Shown in pieces: positions 19,098 through 28,909 of a stretch of DNA of 64,000 nucleotides. A program made the translations under genes and the position numbers. Location of the stretch: assembly GCF_050296195.1 (NCBI RefSeq), contig NZ_JBNKRB010000034.1. One strand, 5' to 3'. This DNA is from Gynuella sp050296195 (GTDB lineage: Bacteria; Pseudomonadota; Gammaproteobacteria; Pseudomonadales; Natronospirillaceae). The notes below the pieces were generated by a model. The model was not told where the DNA came from and ran no database searches. It was given only the letters and a program-made list of their open reading frames with translations. How positions within the stretch are numbered: the first letter of the stretch is position 1; every line of letters begins with the position of its first letter.

Positions 19098-19562
19098 ATG
19101 ACTGATATCACTTTGCCTCTTAACCATGAGGACATAAAAAAGATCCTTCCGCACCGTTATCCGCTATTACTGGTGGATAGAATTACTGAGCTTGAGATTG
19201 GTAAATATGTAAAAGGATACAAGAACGTTACTGGTAATGAAGATGTGTTTAATGGCCACTTTCCACGGTTCGCTGTCTTTCCAGGTGTCATGATCTGTGA
19301 AGCACTGGCTCAGGTGGCTGGGGTGCTGGGATACTTAACTTCAGGACATAAGTCAGAAGATGGCTATCTGGTGTTGTTTGCAGGGCTGGATAATGTTCGT
19401 TTTAAACGGCAGGTAATACCTGGTGACAGAATGGATATGGAAGCCAAACTGATAGCTTCCAAACGCGGTATTCATAAAGTTGATGCTCAGGCATATGTCG
19501 ATGGTGAGCTCGCCTGTAGCGCAGAGCTGATGTTTGCAGAAAGGAAGGTTGTAACTGAGTGA
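19098..19562 (+). CDS. fabZ: 3-hydroxyacyl-[acyl-carrier-protein] dehydratase
   Basis: FabZ dehydrates 3-hydroxyacyl-ACP in fatty acid elongation and competes with LpxA/LpxD for the same substrate pool. The 154-aa hot-dog protein shows LPHRYPLLLVDRI, the catalytic histidine in NGHFPRFAVFPGV and the catalytic glutamate in CEALAQ. The stop TGA overlaps the GTG start of lpxA, coupling the fatty acid and lipid A branches. Confidence 0.96.
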   Translation: MTDITLPLNHEDIKKILPHRYPLLLVDRITELEIGKYVKGYKNVTGNEDVFNGHFPRFAVFPGVMICEALAQVAGVLGYLTSGHKSEDGYLVLFAGLDNVRFKRQVIPGDRMDMEAKLIASKRGIHKVDAQAYVDGELACSAELMFAERKVVTE

Positions 19563-20332
19563 TTCATCCAACGGCAGTGATAGACCCTGCGGCTAAGCTG
19601 GCGGCAGATGTTGAGGTCGGTCCATACAGTGTAATCGGCGCTGAGGTTGAAATAGCCGAAGGTACGTGGATTGGGCCGCATGTGGTGATTAAGGGGCCGA
19701 CCAGGATAGGACGGAACAATAAGATTTATCAGTTTGCATCAGTGGGTGAGGATTGCCAGGATAAAAAATATAAGGGCGAACGTACCTTTTTGGAAATTGG
19801 TGATAACAATGTTATCCGGGAGTTCGTTACGATTCAGAGAGGGACTATTCAAGACAATAGTCTGACCCAGATCGCCGATGGCTGCTTGATCATGAATTAT
19901 ACCCATATCGCACATGATTGTGTGGTTGGGGATAACTGCGTGATTGCCAATGGTACGCAGCTGGCGGGTCATGTTCATCTCAGCAACAACGTTATCATCG
20001 GTGGACTTAGCGCCATTCATCAGTTTTGCCATGTGGGCCCATATGTGATGATTGGTGGTGGAACGATGATCCGTAACGATGTACCAGCATTTGTGATGGC
20101 TGTTGGCAATCCTGGGGTTGCCCGTGGTATGAACTATGAGGGTATGAAGCGTAATGGTTTGCCCAAAGCAGTTATCAGCCAGTTGAGAAAAGCCTATAAG
20201 CTGGTATATCAATCTGAAATGACTGTGCAGAAATCGGTCGAGGAGATGGAAAGCTGGAATTTCGATTCTGAACATCTGAATCTTTTCATTGAATCTATAA
20301 AAGCATCGTCCAGAGGTATTTTGCCGGAATGA
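19559..20332 (+). CDS. lpxA: UDP-N-acetylglucosamine O-acyltransferase
   Basis: LpxA performs the first acylation of lipid A synthesis. The 257-aa protein opens IHPTAVIDPAAKLA and is almost entirely hexapeptide repeats, with the catalytic histidine in MNYTHIAHDC and the conserved IGGLSAIHQFCHVG. GTG is the start, overlapping the fabZ stop. It overlaps lpxB by 4 nt (ATGA). Confidence 0.97.
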   Translation: MIHPTAVIDPAAKLAADVEVGPYSVIGAEVEIAEGTWIGPHVVIKGPTRIGRNNKIYQFASVGEDCQDKKYKGERTFLEIGDNNVIREFVTIQRGTIQDNSLTQIADGCLIMNYTHIAHDCVVGDNCVIANGTQLAGHVHLSNNVIIGGLSAIHQFCHVGPYVMIGGGTMIRNDVPAFVMAVGNPGVARGMNYEGMKRNGLPKAVISQLRKAYKLVYQSEMTVQKSVEEMESWNFDSEHLNLFIESIKASSRGILPE

Positions 20333-21492
20333 AGAAACGCCTGCGTATTGCAATAATCGCTGGCGAAGCCTCTGGGGATATTCTGGGTGCGGGCCTGATT
20401 CAGGCCCTCAAACAACAGTATCCTACTGTAGAGTTTGAAGGAATTGGCGGTCCATTGATGATCGCCAATGGTTTTCGCTCGCTGTTTCCGATGGAAAAGC
20501 TGTCAGTTATGGGACTGGTAGAGGTATTGAAGCATCTGCCCGAAATCCTTTCCATTCGTAGAAAAACTATTCAATACCTGCTTGAAAATCCGCCAGATAT
20601 GTTGATCGGTATTGATGCTCCAGACTTTTGTTTGACTGTTGAGGCCCGTTTAAAAGCGCATGGTATAAAAACCGTACACTATGTCAGCCCAACAGTATGG
20701 GTATGGCGCGAAAAGCGGGTATTTAAGATCAAAAAAGCAGCAGATTTGGTTTTGTGTCTGTTCCCATTTGAGCCAGAGTTTTATCGCCGTTATCAGGTGG
20801 ATGCAGAGTTTGTTGGCCATACTCTGGCAGATCAGATTCCAATGGATCCTGACCAAAATGCGGCCCGTCGACAACTTGGCTTATCTTCGGACGTTTTGCG
20901 GATCGCGGTTTTGCCAGGTAGCCGACGTTCCGAAGTGGAGCGCCTTGGATCGGTTTTTTTTGAGGCGGCACAGCGAGTTCAGCAGATACACCCCGGTATT
21001 GAATTTATTATTCCTTGTGCCACACCTACGATCAGATTAATGCTTGAGCGGCAGCTAAAGAATTATCTGGGGCTTAGAGTTACGCTGTATGACGGTCAAT
21101 CTCGTGTGGTGATGACTGCCGCTGATTTGGTATTGCTGGCCTCTGGGACCGCTGCTTTAGAGGCAATGCTGCTGAAAAAACCGATGGTTGTTAGCTATAT
21201 ACTGTCTCCATTAACCTGGTTCCTGATCAAACGAATGGCCAAAACACAATGGGCTTCATTGCCTAATATTCTGGCCAAACGCTCTATCGTTCCAGAGCTG
21301 CTGCAACATGAAGCGACTGCTGAAAAAATTGCTGATGAGCTGTTAGCTTATCTGGAGAACCCTGATCGTACTGACCAGTTGATGGATACATTTAAATTCA
21401 TACACAAGCAGTTATGCAAAGATGCCGATCAAGTGGCAGCTAGTGCAGTGCTAAAACGGATATTGTCCGAAACTGATGACAATGAAAAATGA
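20329..21492 (+). CDS. lpxB: Lipid-A-disaccharide synthase
   Basis: LpxB joins two acylated glucosamine units to form the lipid A disaccharide at the inner face of the membrane. The 387-aa GT19 protein shows IIAGEASGDILGAGL, GIDAPDFCL, YVSPTVWVWREKRV and FVGHTLADQIP, all typical of the family. It overlaps both lpxA (4 nt) and rnhB (17 nt). Confidence 0.96.
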   Translation: MKKRLRIAIIAGEASGDILGAGLIQALKQQYPTVEFEGIGGPLMIANGFRSLFPMEKLSVMGLVEVLKHLPEILSIRRKTIQYLLENPPDMLIGIDAPDFCLTVEARLKAHGIKTVHYVSPTVWVWREKRVFKIKKAADLVLCLFPFEPEFYRRYQVDAEFVGHTLADQIPMDPDQNAARRQLGLSSDVLRIAVLPGSRRSEVERLGSVFFEAAQRVQQIHPGIEFIIPCATPTIRLMLERQLKNYLGLRVTLYDGQSRVVMTAADLVLLASGTAALEAMLLKKPMVVSYILSPLTWFLIKRMAKTQWASLPNILAKRSIVPELLQHEATAEKIADELLAYLENPDRTDQLMDTFKFIHKQLCKDADQVAASAVLKRILSETDDNEK

Positions 21493-22126
21493 ATATGAAA
21501 ATCTCGAACTCTCCTTATGTCCGGGGTTGCGGTTTTGTGGTGTTGATGAAGTTGGCCGGGGGCCGCTCGCTGGTGATGTTGTGACTGCCGCGGTCGTCCT
21601 TCCAGACGGTTATTTTTGCCCAGAACTGACAGATTCCAAGAAGCTTAGTGAAAGGAAACGTGAGCAGCTGTTTGAGATGATTCTTACAGATGCAGAAGAT
21701 TATTGTATTGCCCGTTGCTCTGTTGAAGAGATTGACCAGTATAATATTTTTCAGGCAACCATGATGGCGATGGTCCGTGCTGTACGGGGGCTTAAAAAAA
21801 TACCTGAATTTGCGTTGATTGATGGAAATAAGATTCCATCCAGTCTGCCATGTGATGCTAAAGCGATTGTTAAGGGGGATGGTCGGGTGCAGGCTATCTC
21901 GGCTGCTTCAATTTTGGCAAAAGTAACCCGCGATCGTGAACTCGTTGAACTGGATCAACAGTATCCGGAGTATGGTTTTGCCCGCCACAAGGGTTACCCC
22001 ACTAAAGAACACCTGACGGCACTATCACGTTATGGGATTACGCCTGTGCATCGAACATCATATGCTCCCGTTCAAGCTGCGATAAAACAAGCTCCATCAC
22101 TACAGATACAAGAGAGCCTGCTGTGA
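21476..22126 (+). CDS. rnhB: Ribonuclease HII
   Basis: RNase HII removes ribonucleotides from DNA. The 216-aa protein carries the catalytic acids in GVDEVGRGPLAGDVV, LTDSKKLSE and FALIDGNKIP, plus the C-terminal FARHKGYPTKEH. The start lies inside lpxB; an ATG two codons later at 21482 is equally possible. The stop overlaps the dnaE GTG start. Confidence 0.95.
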   Translation: MTMKNEYENLELSLCPGLRFCGVDEVGRGPLAGDVVTAAVVLPDGYFCPELTDSKKLSERKREQLFEMILTDAEDYCIARCSVEEIDQYNIFQATMMAMVRAVRGLKKIPEFALIDGNKIPSSLPCDAKAIVKGDGRVQAISAASILAKVTRDRELVELDQQYPEYGFARHKGYPTKEHLTALSRYGITPVHRTSYAPVQAAIKQAPSLQIQESLL

Positions 22127-25100
22127 AACATCCATTCATACACCTACATCTCCATACCGAATTTTCGCTGATTGACGGTATCGTAAAGGTCAAAAAACTG
22201 TTACAGGATTGTGTGGAGCGCGATATTCCGGCTGTGGCTATCACTGATCTGACCAACATGTTTGGGCTGGTTAAGTTTTATCAGGGAGCACTCTCGTCCG
22301 GTATCAAGCCTATTCTGGGGAGTGATCTGTGGATTGAGAATCCGGAACAGCCTGAGCATCCATTCAGAGTAACTGCTCTGGCCCAAAATACCCAGGGGTA
22401 CCGGAATCTGACTGAGCTGATCTCGATGGCATATCAGCATAATCAAAAAATGGGCTATGCACAGACCAAGCGCGAATGGTTATTTGATAAAAATGACGGA
22501 TTGATTGTACTTTCCGGTGCCAGAGCCGGGGAGATAGGCTTTGCACTTGAGCGTAATCATATGGAACTGGCCGAACAGATCGCTGCGGAGTGGCAGTCTG
22601 TTTTTGGGGACCGGTTTTATCTTGAGTTGCTGCGAACAAAGCGTCCCGGAGAAGAACTAATTGTCCAAGGTAGTGTCGAAATTGCCCGTCGTCTTTCCAT
22701 TGCTGTGGTTGCTACCAATGATGTGGTGTTTTTGCGGCGAGAGGATTTTGAAGCTCACGAAACCAGAGTTTGTATTAATGAAGGCGTCACTCTGGGTGAT
22801 CCGAGGCGTGAACAGCGTTTTACTGAAGAACAATATCTGAAAAGCAGCGAGGAGATGTGTGAGCTTTTCAGTGACATTCCCAGTGCTGTTGAGAACAGCT
22901 GGCATATTGCGCAGCGCTGCACGGTTCCGGTGCATTTAGGAGAGTATTTTCTGCCGGAATATCCGATTCCGGAAGATTTTCACAATGATCCTTTTTTCGA
23001 CCGCTATCCTTGGGCTGATATTCAGGCACGTGTCGAACGGGCGATGCGAATCAAGACTCCTGATCCGGATACTGCTTCAAAGGAATGGCAGAAACAGGTT
23101 ATCGAAGGGGTGTTTTTTCAAAAAGTATCCATAGAGGGGCTGGAAGAGCGTCTCGAAATGCTGTTGCGAAAAGACGATCCTGATTACGAGGCAAAGAAAC
23201 AGGTCTATTTCGATCGTTTGAACTTTGAGCTCGATATTATTATCCAGATGGGGTTTCCCGGTTACTTCCTCATTGTTATGGACTTTATCCAGTGGGCCAA
23301 GAACAACGATATTCCAGTGGGTCCCGGGCGAGGATCTGGTGCCGGGTCATTAGTGGCCTATGCACAGAAAATCACTGATCTTGATCCTCTGGAATACGAC
23401 TTGCTGTTCGAACGGTTCCTGAACCCTGAGCGGGTATCCATGCCTGACTTTGACGTCGATTTCTGTATGGAAAACCGCGACAAGGTCATTGCGTATGTTG
23501 CCGAGGCCTATGGTCGGGAGGCTGTCAGTCAGATCGTTACCTTTGGAACGATGGCTGCAAAAGCGGTTGTTCGTGATGTAGCCCGTGTTCAAGGCAAGAG
23601 CTATGGCCTGGCCGACAAATTGTCGAAGATGATTCCGGGAGACCCGGGAATGACACTGGCCAAAGCCTGGGATGGGGTCGCTGAGTTGCAGGAGTTTGTA
23701 AACGGTGACGAAGAGGCGCAGGAAATTTGGGAAATGGCCCAGCGCCTTGAAGGCATTACCCGGCAGACTGGTAAACATGCTGGCGGTGTGGTGATCGCTC
23801 CGACCAAGTTGACGGATTTTTCTCCGTTGTTGTGTGAAGACGACGGTACTGGTCTGGTCACACAGTTTGACAAGAATGATGTTGAGTCTGCCGGTCTGGT
23901 CAAATTTGACTTCCTGGGGTTGAGAACGCTTACCATCATCCACTGGGCGATGAAGACCATTAACCAGAAACGACGGGAGAATGGTGAGCCGGAGCTGCGC
24001 ATCGAGGAAATTCCGCTGGCTGATAAGGATAGTTTTACCTTACTGAAAAAAGCAGAGACTACTGCTGTTTTCCAGCTCGAATCGCGCGGTATGAAAGACC
24101 TGATTCGCCGTCTGCAGCCTGACAATATCGAAGATATGATCGCCCTGGTGGCGCTATTCCGACCAGGACCACTGGAATCGGGGATGGTTGATGACTTCAT
24201 CAACCGTAAGCACCGTCGCGCGCCTGTTGCTTATCCACACCCGGATTACCAGCATGAGAGTCTGAAACCGATTCTGGAACCCACTTACGGTGTCATTGTA
24301 TACCAGGAACAGGTCATGCAGATTGCTCAGGTGCTGGCGGGTTACACCCTGGGTGGTGCGGATTTGTTGCGTCGAGCGATGGGTAAAAAGAAGCCAGAGG
24401 AAATGGCCAAGCAGCGTGCTGTGTTTGAAGAAGGTGCGAAATCCCAAGGAATTGATCCCGATCTGGCGGTAAAAATCTTTGATCTGGTAGAAAAATTTGC
24501 TGGTTACGGTTTTAACAAGTCCCACTCTGCAGCTTATGCTCTGGTGTCCTATCAGACCTTGTGGTTAAAAACACACTATCCGGCGGCCTTCATGGCGGCG
24601 GTTATGTCCTCTGATATGCAGAACACCGATAAAGTGGTCATCTTTATTGAAGATTGCCGGAAAATGGGGCTGGTCCTGTTACCTCCGGATGTCAACAAAG
24701 GTGAATACATGTTCACTGTGGATGACCAGGACCAAATCATTTATGGTCTTGGAGCTGTAAAAGGCGTTGGTGAAGGGCCAGTTGAGGCAATTGTACAAGC
24801 ACGTAAACAGGGTGGTGAATTTAAAGATCTGTTTGATTTCTGTGCTCGTGTTGACCATCGGGTAAATAAGCGGGTTATAGAAGCGCTGATTCGTTGTGGG
24901 GCATTAGATTCCATCGTGCCTAGCAGACCCGTTGCAGAAGCTGCCATGGAAAGTGCGGTGAAAGCGGCGGAGCAGGCTGCCCGTAATGAAAGTGCGGGTA
25001 TGTTCGACTTGTTCGGTGAGCTGGAAGCAGAACAGGCCGGAGATCCTTATGAGATGTTCTTAAAGGTTCACGAGTGGTCTGCCAAACAACGTTTGTTGGG

Positions 25101-25737
25101 CGAAAAAGAAACACTCGGGTTGTACCTGACGGGTCATCCAATTGATGAATACGAACATGAACTTAAGAATATTGTGGACCGCCGTCTCTCCGAAATTGAG
25201 GCTAGTAAAAGTACTCAGACACTGGCAGGTTTGATCATCGCCATCCGAACCATGAAGACCCGTAAGGGGGATACCATGGCATTTGTGACCCTTGATGACA
25301 GGACTGCGAGGGTTGAGGTGGCACTGTTTTCGGATACCTTTAACCAGTATCGGGAATACCTTGTTGTGGATTCGTTAATTGTTGTCGAAGGTGATGTTTC
25401 CTGGGACAACTATTCTGAGCGCAACAAAGTATTAGCCCGTTCAGTGTTTTCCATGGCGGATGCCCGAAAAAAACTCATCAGCGGGATTACCATTGAAATT
25501 AATGATTCCATCAATCCCAAGAGTCTGGTCAAAGATCTACAACAATGTCTGACTCAGCAGAATGACGGCTGTCCGTTGTTTGTGGATTATCACCATTCCA
25601 GTGCTCGTGCTCTGGTGCGTATCAACCCACAGCTAACTGCTTCTTTGGATGATCAAAGCTTGCATATGATGAGGCAGTTGTTCGGAGAAGAGCGGGTTAA
25701 GTTGAGGTTTCGAAGGGAAGAATTTGAAATTATGTGA
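22123..25737 (+). CDS. dnaE: DNA polymerase III subunit alpha
   Basis: DnaE is the replicative polymerase. The 1204-aa protein has an N-terminal PHP domain (HLHLHTEFSLIDG), the polymerase palm with VGPGRGSGAGSLVAY and the catalytic aspartates in PDFDVDFC (about residue 445), the tandem helix-hairpin-helix region, and a C-terminal OB fold (LAGLIIAIRTMKTRKGDTMAF). Length is slightly above E. coli (1160). A GTG start preceded by GAGAG overlaps the rnhB stop. Confidence 0.97.
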   Translation: MKHPFIHLHLHTEFSLIDGIVKVKKLLQDCVERDIPAVAITDLTNMFGLVKFYQGALSSGIKPILGSDLWIENPEQPEHPFRVTALAQNTQGYRNLTELISMAYQHNQKMGYAQTKREWLFDKNDGLIVLSGARAGEIGFALERNHMELAEQIAAEWQSVFGDRFYLELLRTKRPGEELIVQGSVEIARRLSIAVVATNDVVFLRREDFEAHETRVCINEGVTLGDPRREQRFTEEQYLKSSEEMCELFSDIPSAVENSWHIAQRCTVPVHLGEYFLPEYPIPEDFHNDPFFDRYPWADIQARVERAMRIKTPDPDTASKEWQKQVIEGVFFQKVSIEGLEERLEMLLRKDDPDYEAKKQVYFDRLNFELDIIIQMGFPGYFLIVMDFIQWAKNNDIPVGPGRGSGAGSLVAYAQKITDLDPLEYDLLFERFLNPERVSMPDFDVDFCMENRDKVIAYVAEAYGREAVSQIVTFGTMAAKAVVRDVARVQGKSYGLADKLSKMIPGDPGMTLAKAWDGVAELQEFVNGDEEAQEIWEMAQRLEGITRQTGKHAGGVVIAPTKLTDFSPLLCEDDGTGLVTQFDKNDVESAGLVKFDFLGLRTLTIIHWAMKTINQKRRENGEPELRIEEIPLADKDSFTLLKKAETTAVFQLESRGMKDLIRRLQPDNIEDMIALVALFRPGPLESGMVDDFINRKHRRAPVAYPHPDYQHESLKPILEPTYGVIVYQEQVMQIAQVLAGYTLGGADLLRRAMGKKKPEEMAKQRAVFEEGAKSQGIDPDLAVKIFDLVEKFAGYGFNKSHSAAYALVSYQTLWLKTHYPAAFMAAVMSSDMQNTDKVVIFIEDCRKMGLVLLPPDVNKGEYMFTVDDQDQIIYGLGAVKGVGEGPVEAIVQARKQGGEFKDLFDFCARVDHRVNKRVIEALIRCGALDSIVPSRPVAEAAMESAVKAAEQAARNESAGMFDLFGELEAEQAGDPYEMFLKVHEWSAKQRLLGEKETLGLYLTGHPIDEYEHELKNIVDRRLSEIEASKSTQTLAGLIIAIRTMKTRKGDTMAFVTLDDRTARVEVALFSDTFNQYREYLVVDSLIVVEGDVSWDNYSERNKVLARSVFSMADARKKLISGITIEINDSINPKSLVKDLQQCLTQQNDGCPLFVDYHHSSARALVRINPQLTASLDDQSLHMMRQLFGEERVKLRFRREEFEIM

Positions 25738-25767
25738 TGTGATGACTGTATTGCACACAAAAGGCTT

Positions 25768-25834
25768 AGGTCACTTGTATTCATTGATGTCTGTTATTAG
25801 TCTGGACAAAGTTTTAATGGAATCCATGTGACCT
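25768..25834. repeat. Imperfect inverted repeat in the dnaE-accA spacer
   Basis: AGGTCACTTG (25768-25777) and CATGTGACCT (25825-25834) are complementary at nine of ten positions, 47 nt apart. It could close a long leader stem or be chance. No promoter was identified with confidence in this 200-bp spacer. Confidence 0.3.
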
Positions 25835-25938
25835 GAACTGTAGGCTGCAGGTCCGATCAGATGGTAAGAAAGTGGGCGCCTGCCTGTAAAACAAGATTCC
25901 CCGGCTACAGCCGACACCAGATAAAGTAAAGGGTCCCA

Positions 25939-26892
25939 ATGAATCCAGACTTTTTAGATTTTGAACAACCTATTGCCGAGCTGGAAGCCAAGATAGAAGA
26001 GCTTCGGTTGGTCGGTAATGATAATAAAATTGATATTTCTGCAGAAATTCAAAGACTTCAGCAGCAATGTCAAAAAATGACCAAAGATATTTTTGATGGT
26101 TTGAAGGCGGAACAGGTTGTTAAGTTATCCCGTCATCCCAAACGACCTTATAGCTATGATTACATCAATTTGATCTTTACTGATTTTGACGAAATGCACG
26201 GTGATCGTCACTTTGCCGATGATGGTGCAATTGTAGGCGGTACTGCCCGCTTTGATGGCCGCCCGGTTATGGTTATTGGTCATCAAAAAGGCCGTTCTGT
26301 AGCTGATAAAGTCAAGCGCAACTTCGGTATGCCCCGTCCGGAGGGTTACCGTAAGGCTTTACGGCTTATGGAATTTGCTGAACGTTTTAAATTGCCCATA
26401 TTTACCTTTATTGATACTCCAGGGGCTTATCCGGGTATCGATGCTGAAGAACGTGGACAGAGTGAGGCGATAGCCTTTAATTTATTGAAAATGTCTGGCC
26501 TTAAAACGCCGATTATTTCAACGGTAACCGGCGAAGGTGGATCTGGTGGAGCGTTGGCGATAGGGGTTTGTGACCAATTGAATATGCTTAAGTATTCAAT
26601 TTATTCGGTGATTTCTCCGGAAGGATGTGCATCAATCCTGTGGAAGACTGCAGAAAAAGCAGCCGACGCGGCAGAAGCTATGGGGCTGACTGCTGAGAAA
26701 GTACATAAACTGGGTATCTGTGATGAGCTGGTGGACGAACCTTTAGGAGGTGCGCATCGGGATTATCAGTTGATGGCAGAAAACCTGAAGGCTTGTCTGG
26801 CAAGGGCCTTGGAAGAATACACTGCGATGCCTGTAGAGCAGTTGGTGGAGCGTCGCTATCAACGCCTAATGTCATATGGACTTGGTGTCTGA
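25939..26892 (+). CDS. accA: Acetyl-CoA carboxylase carboxyltransferase subunit alpha
   Basis: AccA with AccD transfers CO2 from biotin to acetyl-CoA, the first step of fatty acid synthesis. The 317-aa protein opens NPDFLDFEQPIAELEAKIEE and contains FGMPRPEGYRKALR, FIDTPGAYPGIDAEERGQ and the oxyanion motif TVTGEGGSGGALAIG. AAAGGG precedes the ATG. It follows dnaE by 200 nt and may be part of the same transcript. Confidence 0.97.
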   Translation: MNPDFLDFEQPIAELEAKIEELRLVGNDNKIDISAEIQRLQQQCQKMTKDIFDGLKAEQVVKLSRHPKRPYSYDYINLIFTDFDEMHGDRHFADDGAIVGGTARFDGRPVMVIGHQKGRSVADKVKRNFGMPRPEGYRKALRLMEFAERFKLPIFTFIDTPGAYPGIDAEERGQSEAIAFNLLKMSGLKTPIISTVTGEGGSGGALAIGVCDQLNMLKYSIYSVISPEGCASILWKTAEKAADAAEAMGLTAEKVHKLGICDELVDEPLGGAHRDYQLMAENLKACLARALEEYTAMPVEQLVERRYQRLMSYGLGV

Positions 26893-26948
26893 TCATCCGA
26901 CAGATACTGAAAAATGAGCCCTCTCTTAATATGGGTATTTACAACGGT

Positions 26949-26984
26949 CCGTTAACTGTGGCAAAAACCATATACAGTTAACGG
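26949..26984. terminator. Perfect 11-bp inverted repeat downstream of accA
   Basis: CCGTTAACTGT (26949-26959) and ACAGTTAACGG (26974-26984) are exact complements around a 14-nt loop. No T-run follows, so it may be a weak or Rho-assisted terminator for accA, or an operator for the next gene. Each arm holds a GTTAAC palindrome. Confidence 0.4.
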
Positions 26985-27006
26985 GCAACATTGATGCGAA
27001 CTTCTT

Positions 27007-27480
27007 TTGTTTCAATTTAAAAAATTTCCTTTACTGACAGATGGTGAACTTAAACTCGACATCGACGATTACCTTAGTGGTCATCGGGCAATGGATCGGG
27101 TACCTGCCTATAAATTCAAAATAATACGTTGCCAGGATTTGACCTGGGTTGGTGATATTGATGTCAGGATTGGTAATACTCGTCATCTGATTCTGTATGG
27201 TGGTCACATAGGTTATAGCGTCCATACGTCATATCAGGGCCATTCGTATGCTGCGAAAGCCTGTAATATTATTAAGGATGTTGCGCTTGCGCATGGTATG
27301 ACAGAGTTGTGGATTACCTGTAACCCCGAAAATACTGCATCAAGAAAAACCTGCGAAAAATTGGGTGCTGTGTTTGTCAATATCGTAGATGTTCCTGCCG
27401 GTACGGAGTTGTTTAATCGCGGTGATTATCGTAAATGCCGATATTTGTGGGTATTAACTGACCCACCCATGCCCAGTTGA
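27007..27480 (+). CDS. GNAT-family N-acetyltransferase, substrate unknown
   Basis: A 157-aa predicted acetyltransferase. The acetyl-CoA binding region is recognisable in GGHIGYSVHTSYQGHSYAAKA, followed by LWITCNPENTASRKTCEKLGA, the common GNAT C-terminal motif. The start is uncertain: the open frame begins with TTG at 27007 without a clear ribosome site, and the next in-frame ATG (MDRVPAYKF, codon 29) would remove the first strand. The substrate cannot be inferred. It sits alone between accA and tilS and is not part of the usual cluster in relatives. Confidence 0.78.
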   Translation: MFQFKKFPLLTDGELKLDIDDYLSGHRAMDRVPAYKFKIIRCQDLTWVGDIDVRIGNTRHLILYGGHIGYSVHTSYQGHSYAAKACNIIKDVALAHGMTELWITCNPENTASRKTCEKLGAVFVNIVDVPAGTELFNRGDYRKCRYLWVLTDPPMPS

Positions 27481-27559
27481 CGACAGGGCTCCAGACAGTA
27501 CCGGTACCATGATCATCAAATCAGTCAGACTCCAGTAATTGAGTGATATTGAAACCATC

Positions 27560-28873
27560 ATGATTTCAGCTGCTATCGAAAATTGCATTCAACGTTATAA
27601 ACCCACCCGGATATTGATTGCCTACAGTGGTGGCGTGGACTCCCACGTATTGCTTCATGCGTTGGTTAGAAGTAATCCCTCTGTACCTGTACTTGCCGTG
27701 CATGTTCATCACGGACTTAGTCCGAACGCTGACAAATGGGCTGAACATTGTGCCGATGTTTGCCAGCAATATGGAGTAGATTGTCAGTGTCTGTACGTTC
27801 AGGTTGAAAATCAGGGTAAAGGAATTGAAGCAGCGGCCAGAGAGGCCCGATATCACGAGCTCGAAAAATTGCTGGTATCCGGCGATATTCTATTAACTGC
27901 TCATCATGCCGACGATCAGATTGAAACTTTTATGTTGCGTCTGTTGCGGGGCGCTGGTTTGGAAGGTCTGTCGGCTATGAGTGAGTCCCGTTCCTGTGGT
28001 GCCGGGTCGTTGGTTCGACCATTATTGCAGTTACAGCGCTCCGAGTTGATGGCATATGCTGAGGATGAAGGATTTCGCTGGGTGGATGACGAAAGTAATG
28101 ATGATAACCGCTATGACCGAAACTTTCTTCGAAATCAACTGTTTCCACTCATAGAAAGTCGTTGGCCTCAGTATCGTCAGACAGTTGTCCGGGCGATTAA
28201 TCATATCCAGAATGCTGCGGGCAATGAACAGGAGCAACTGTATCCGGAACTCAATCATCGGCTGACGGCTGAAAATGCACTAAAAATCGTTGGTTTTGAA
28301 GAGGCAGATCGTTCTCTCATCATGAAGTTGTTACGGCTCTGGTTGGGCTTGATGAATTTGGCAGTTCCTTCACAAAAAGTGCTGGAGGAAATTGTTAGTT
28401 CAGTTATTTTCGCCAGGGCAGACGCTGAACCAGCAGTCTATCTCAAAGATTATTCTATTCGTCGATTCAAAACGGCAATTTATGCAGTACCTGTGTTGCC
28501 AGAAATACCTCGAACTACAATTGTGATAAAACCGGATGTCGCAACGGATATTCCTGGAGTCGGGACTGTGGAACTGGTTAGCGAGATTGCAAAAGACGAT
28601 AAACGATGGTTACTGTCTGGTCGGTTTTTACCGTTAACCGTTGCTTTTAGGGTCGGCGGGGAACGGGCTGTTCCAGTCGGACGACAGGGCAGCCGTGACC
28701 TGAAGCGACTTTTGCAGGAGTATCGGGTTGAACCCTGGTGGCGCGATCGTTTGCCGTTATTATATTGGAATGGTGAATTGGTTATGGTCGCTGATCAGTT
28801 TGTTTGTGAAGGCTTTCAGGCGGCACCTGGAGAAATGGGTTACCGCCTGAAGTGGCGACACCCAAGAGTTTGA
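27560..28873 (+). CDS. tilS: tRNA(Ile)-lysidine synthase
   Basis: TilS converts C34 of the CAU-anticodon isoleucine tRNA to lysidine. The 437-aa protein has the PP-loop ATPase motif YSGGVDSHVLLHAL near the N-terminus, the LLTAHHADDQIETFMLRLLRGAGLEGL-type catalytic region, and the C-terminal substrate-binding domain (RDLKRLLQEYRVEPWWRDRLPL). I choose the ATG at 27560; a TTG at 27539 would add seven residues. Neither has a strong ribosome site. Confidence 0.93.
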   Translation: MISAAIENCIQRYKPTRILIAYSGGVDSHVLLHALVRSNPSVPVLAVHVHHGLSPNADKWAEHCADVCQQYGVDCQCLYVQVENQGKGIEAAAREARYHELEKLLVSGDILLTAHHADDQIETFMLRLLRGAGLEGLSAMSESRSCGAGSLVRPLLQLQRSELMAYAEDEGFRWVDDESNDDNRYDRNFLRNQLFPLIESRWPQYRQTVVRAINHIQNAAGNEQEQLYPELNHRLTAENALKIVGFEEADRSLIMKLLRLWLGLMNLAVPSQKVLEEIVSSVIFARADAEPAVYLKDYSIRRFKTAIYAVPVLPEIPRTTIVIKPDVATDIPGVGTVELVSEIAKDDKRWLLSGRFLPLTVAFRVGGERAVPVGRQGSRDLKRLLQEYRVEPWWRDRLPLLYWNGELVMVADQFVCEGFQAAPGEMGYRLKWRHPRV

Positions 28874-28909
28874 CTGTCATAATTTTAATGCATCAGAAAG
28901 AATCTCGTT

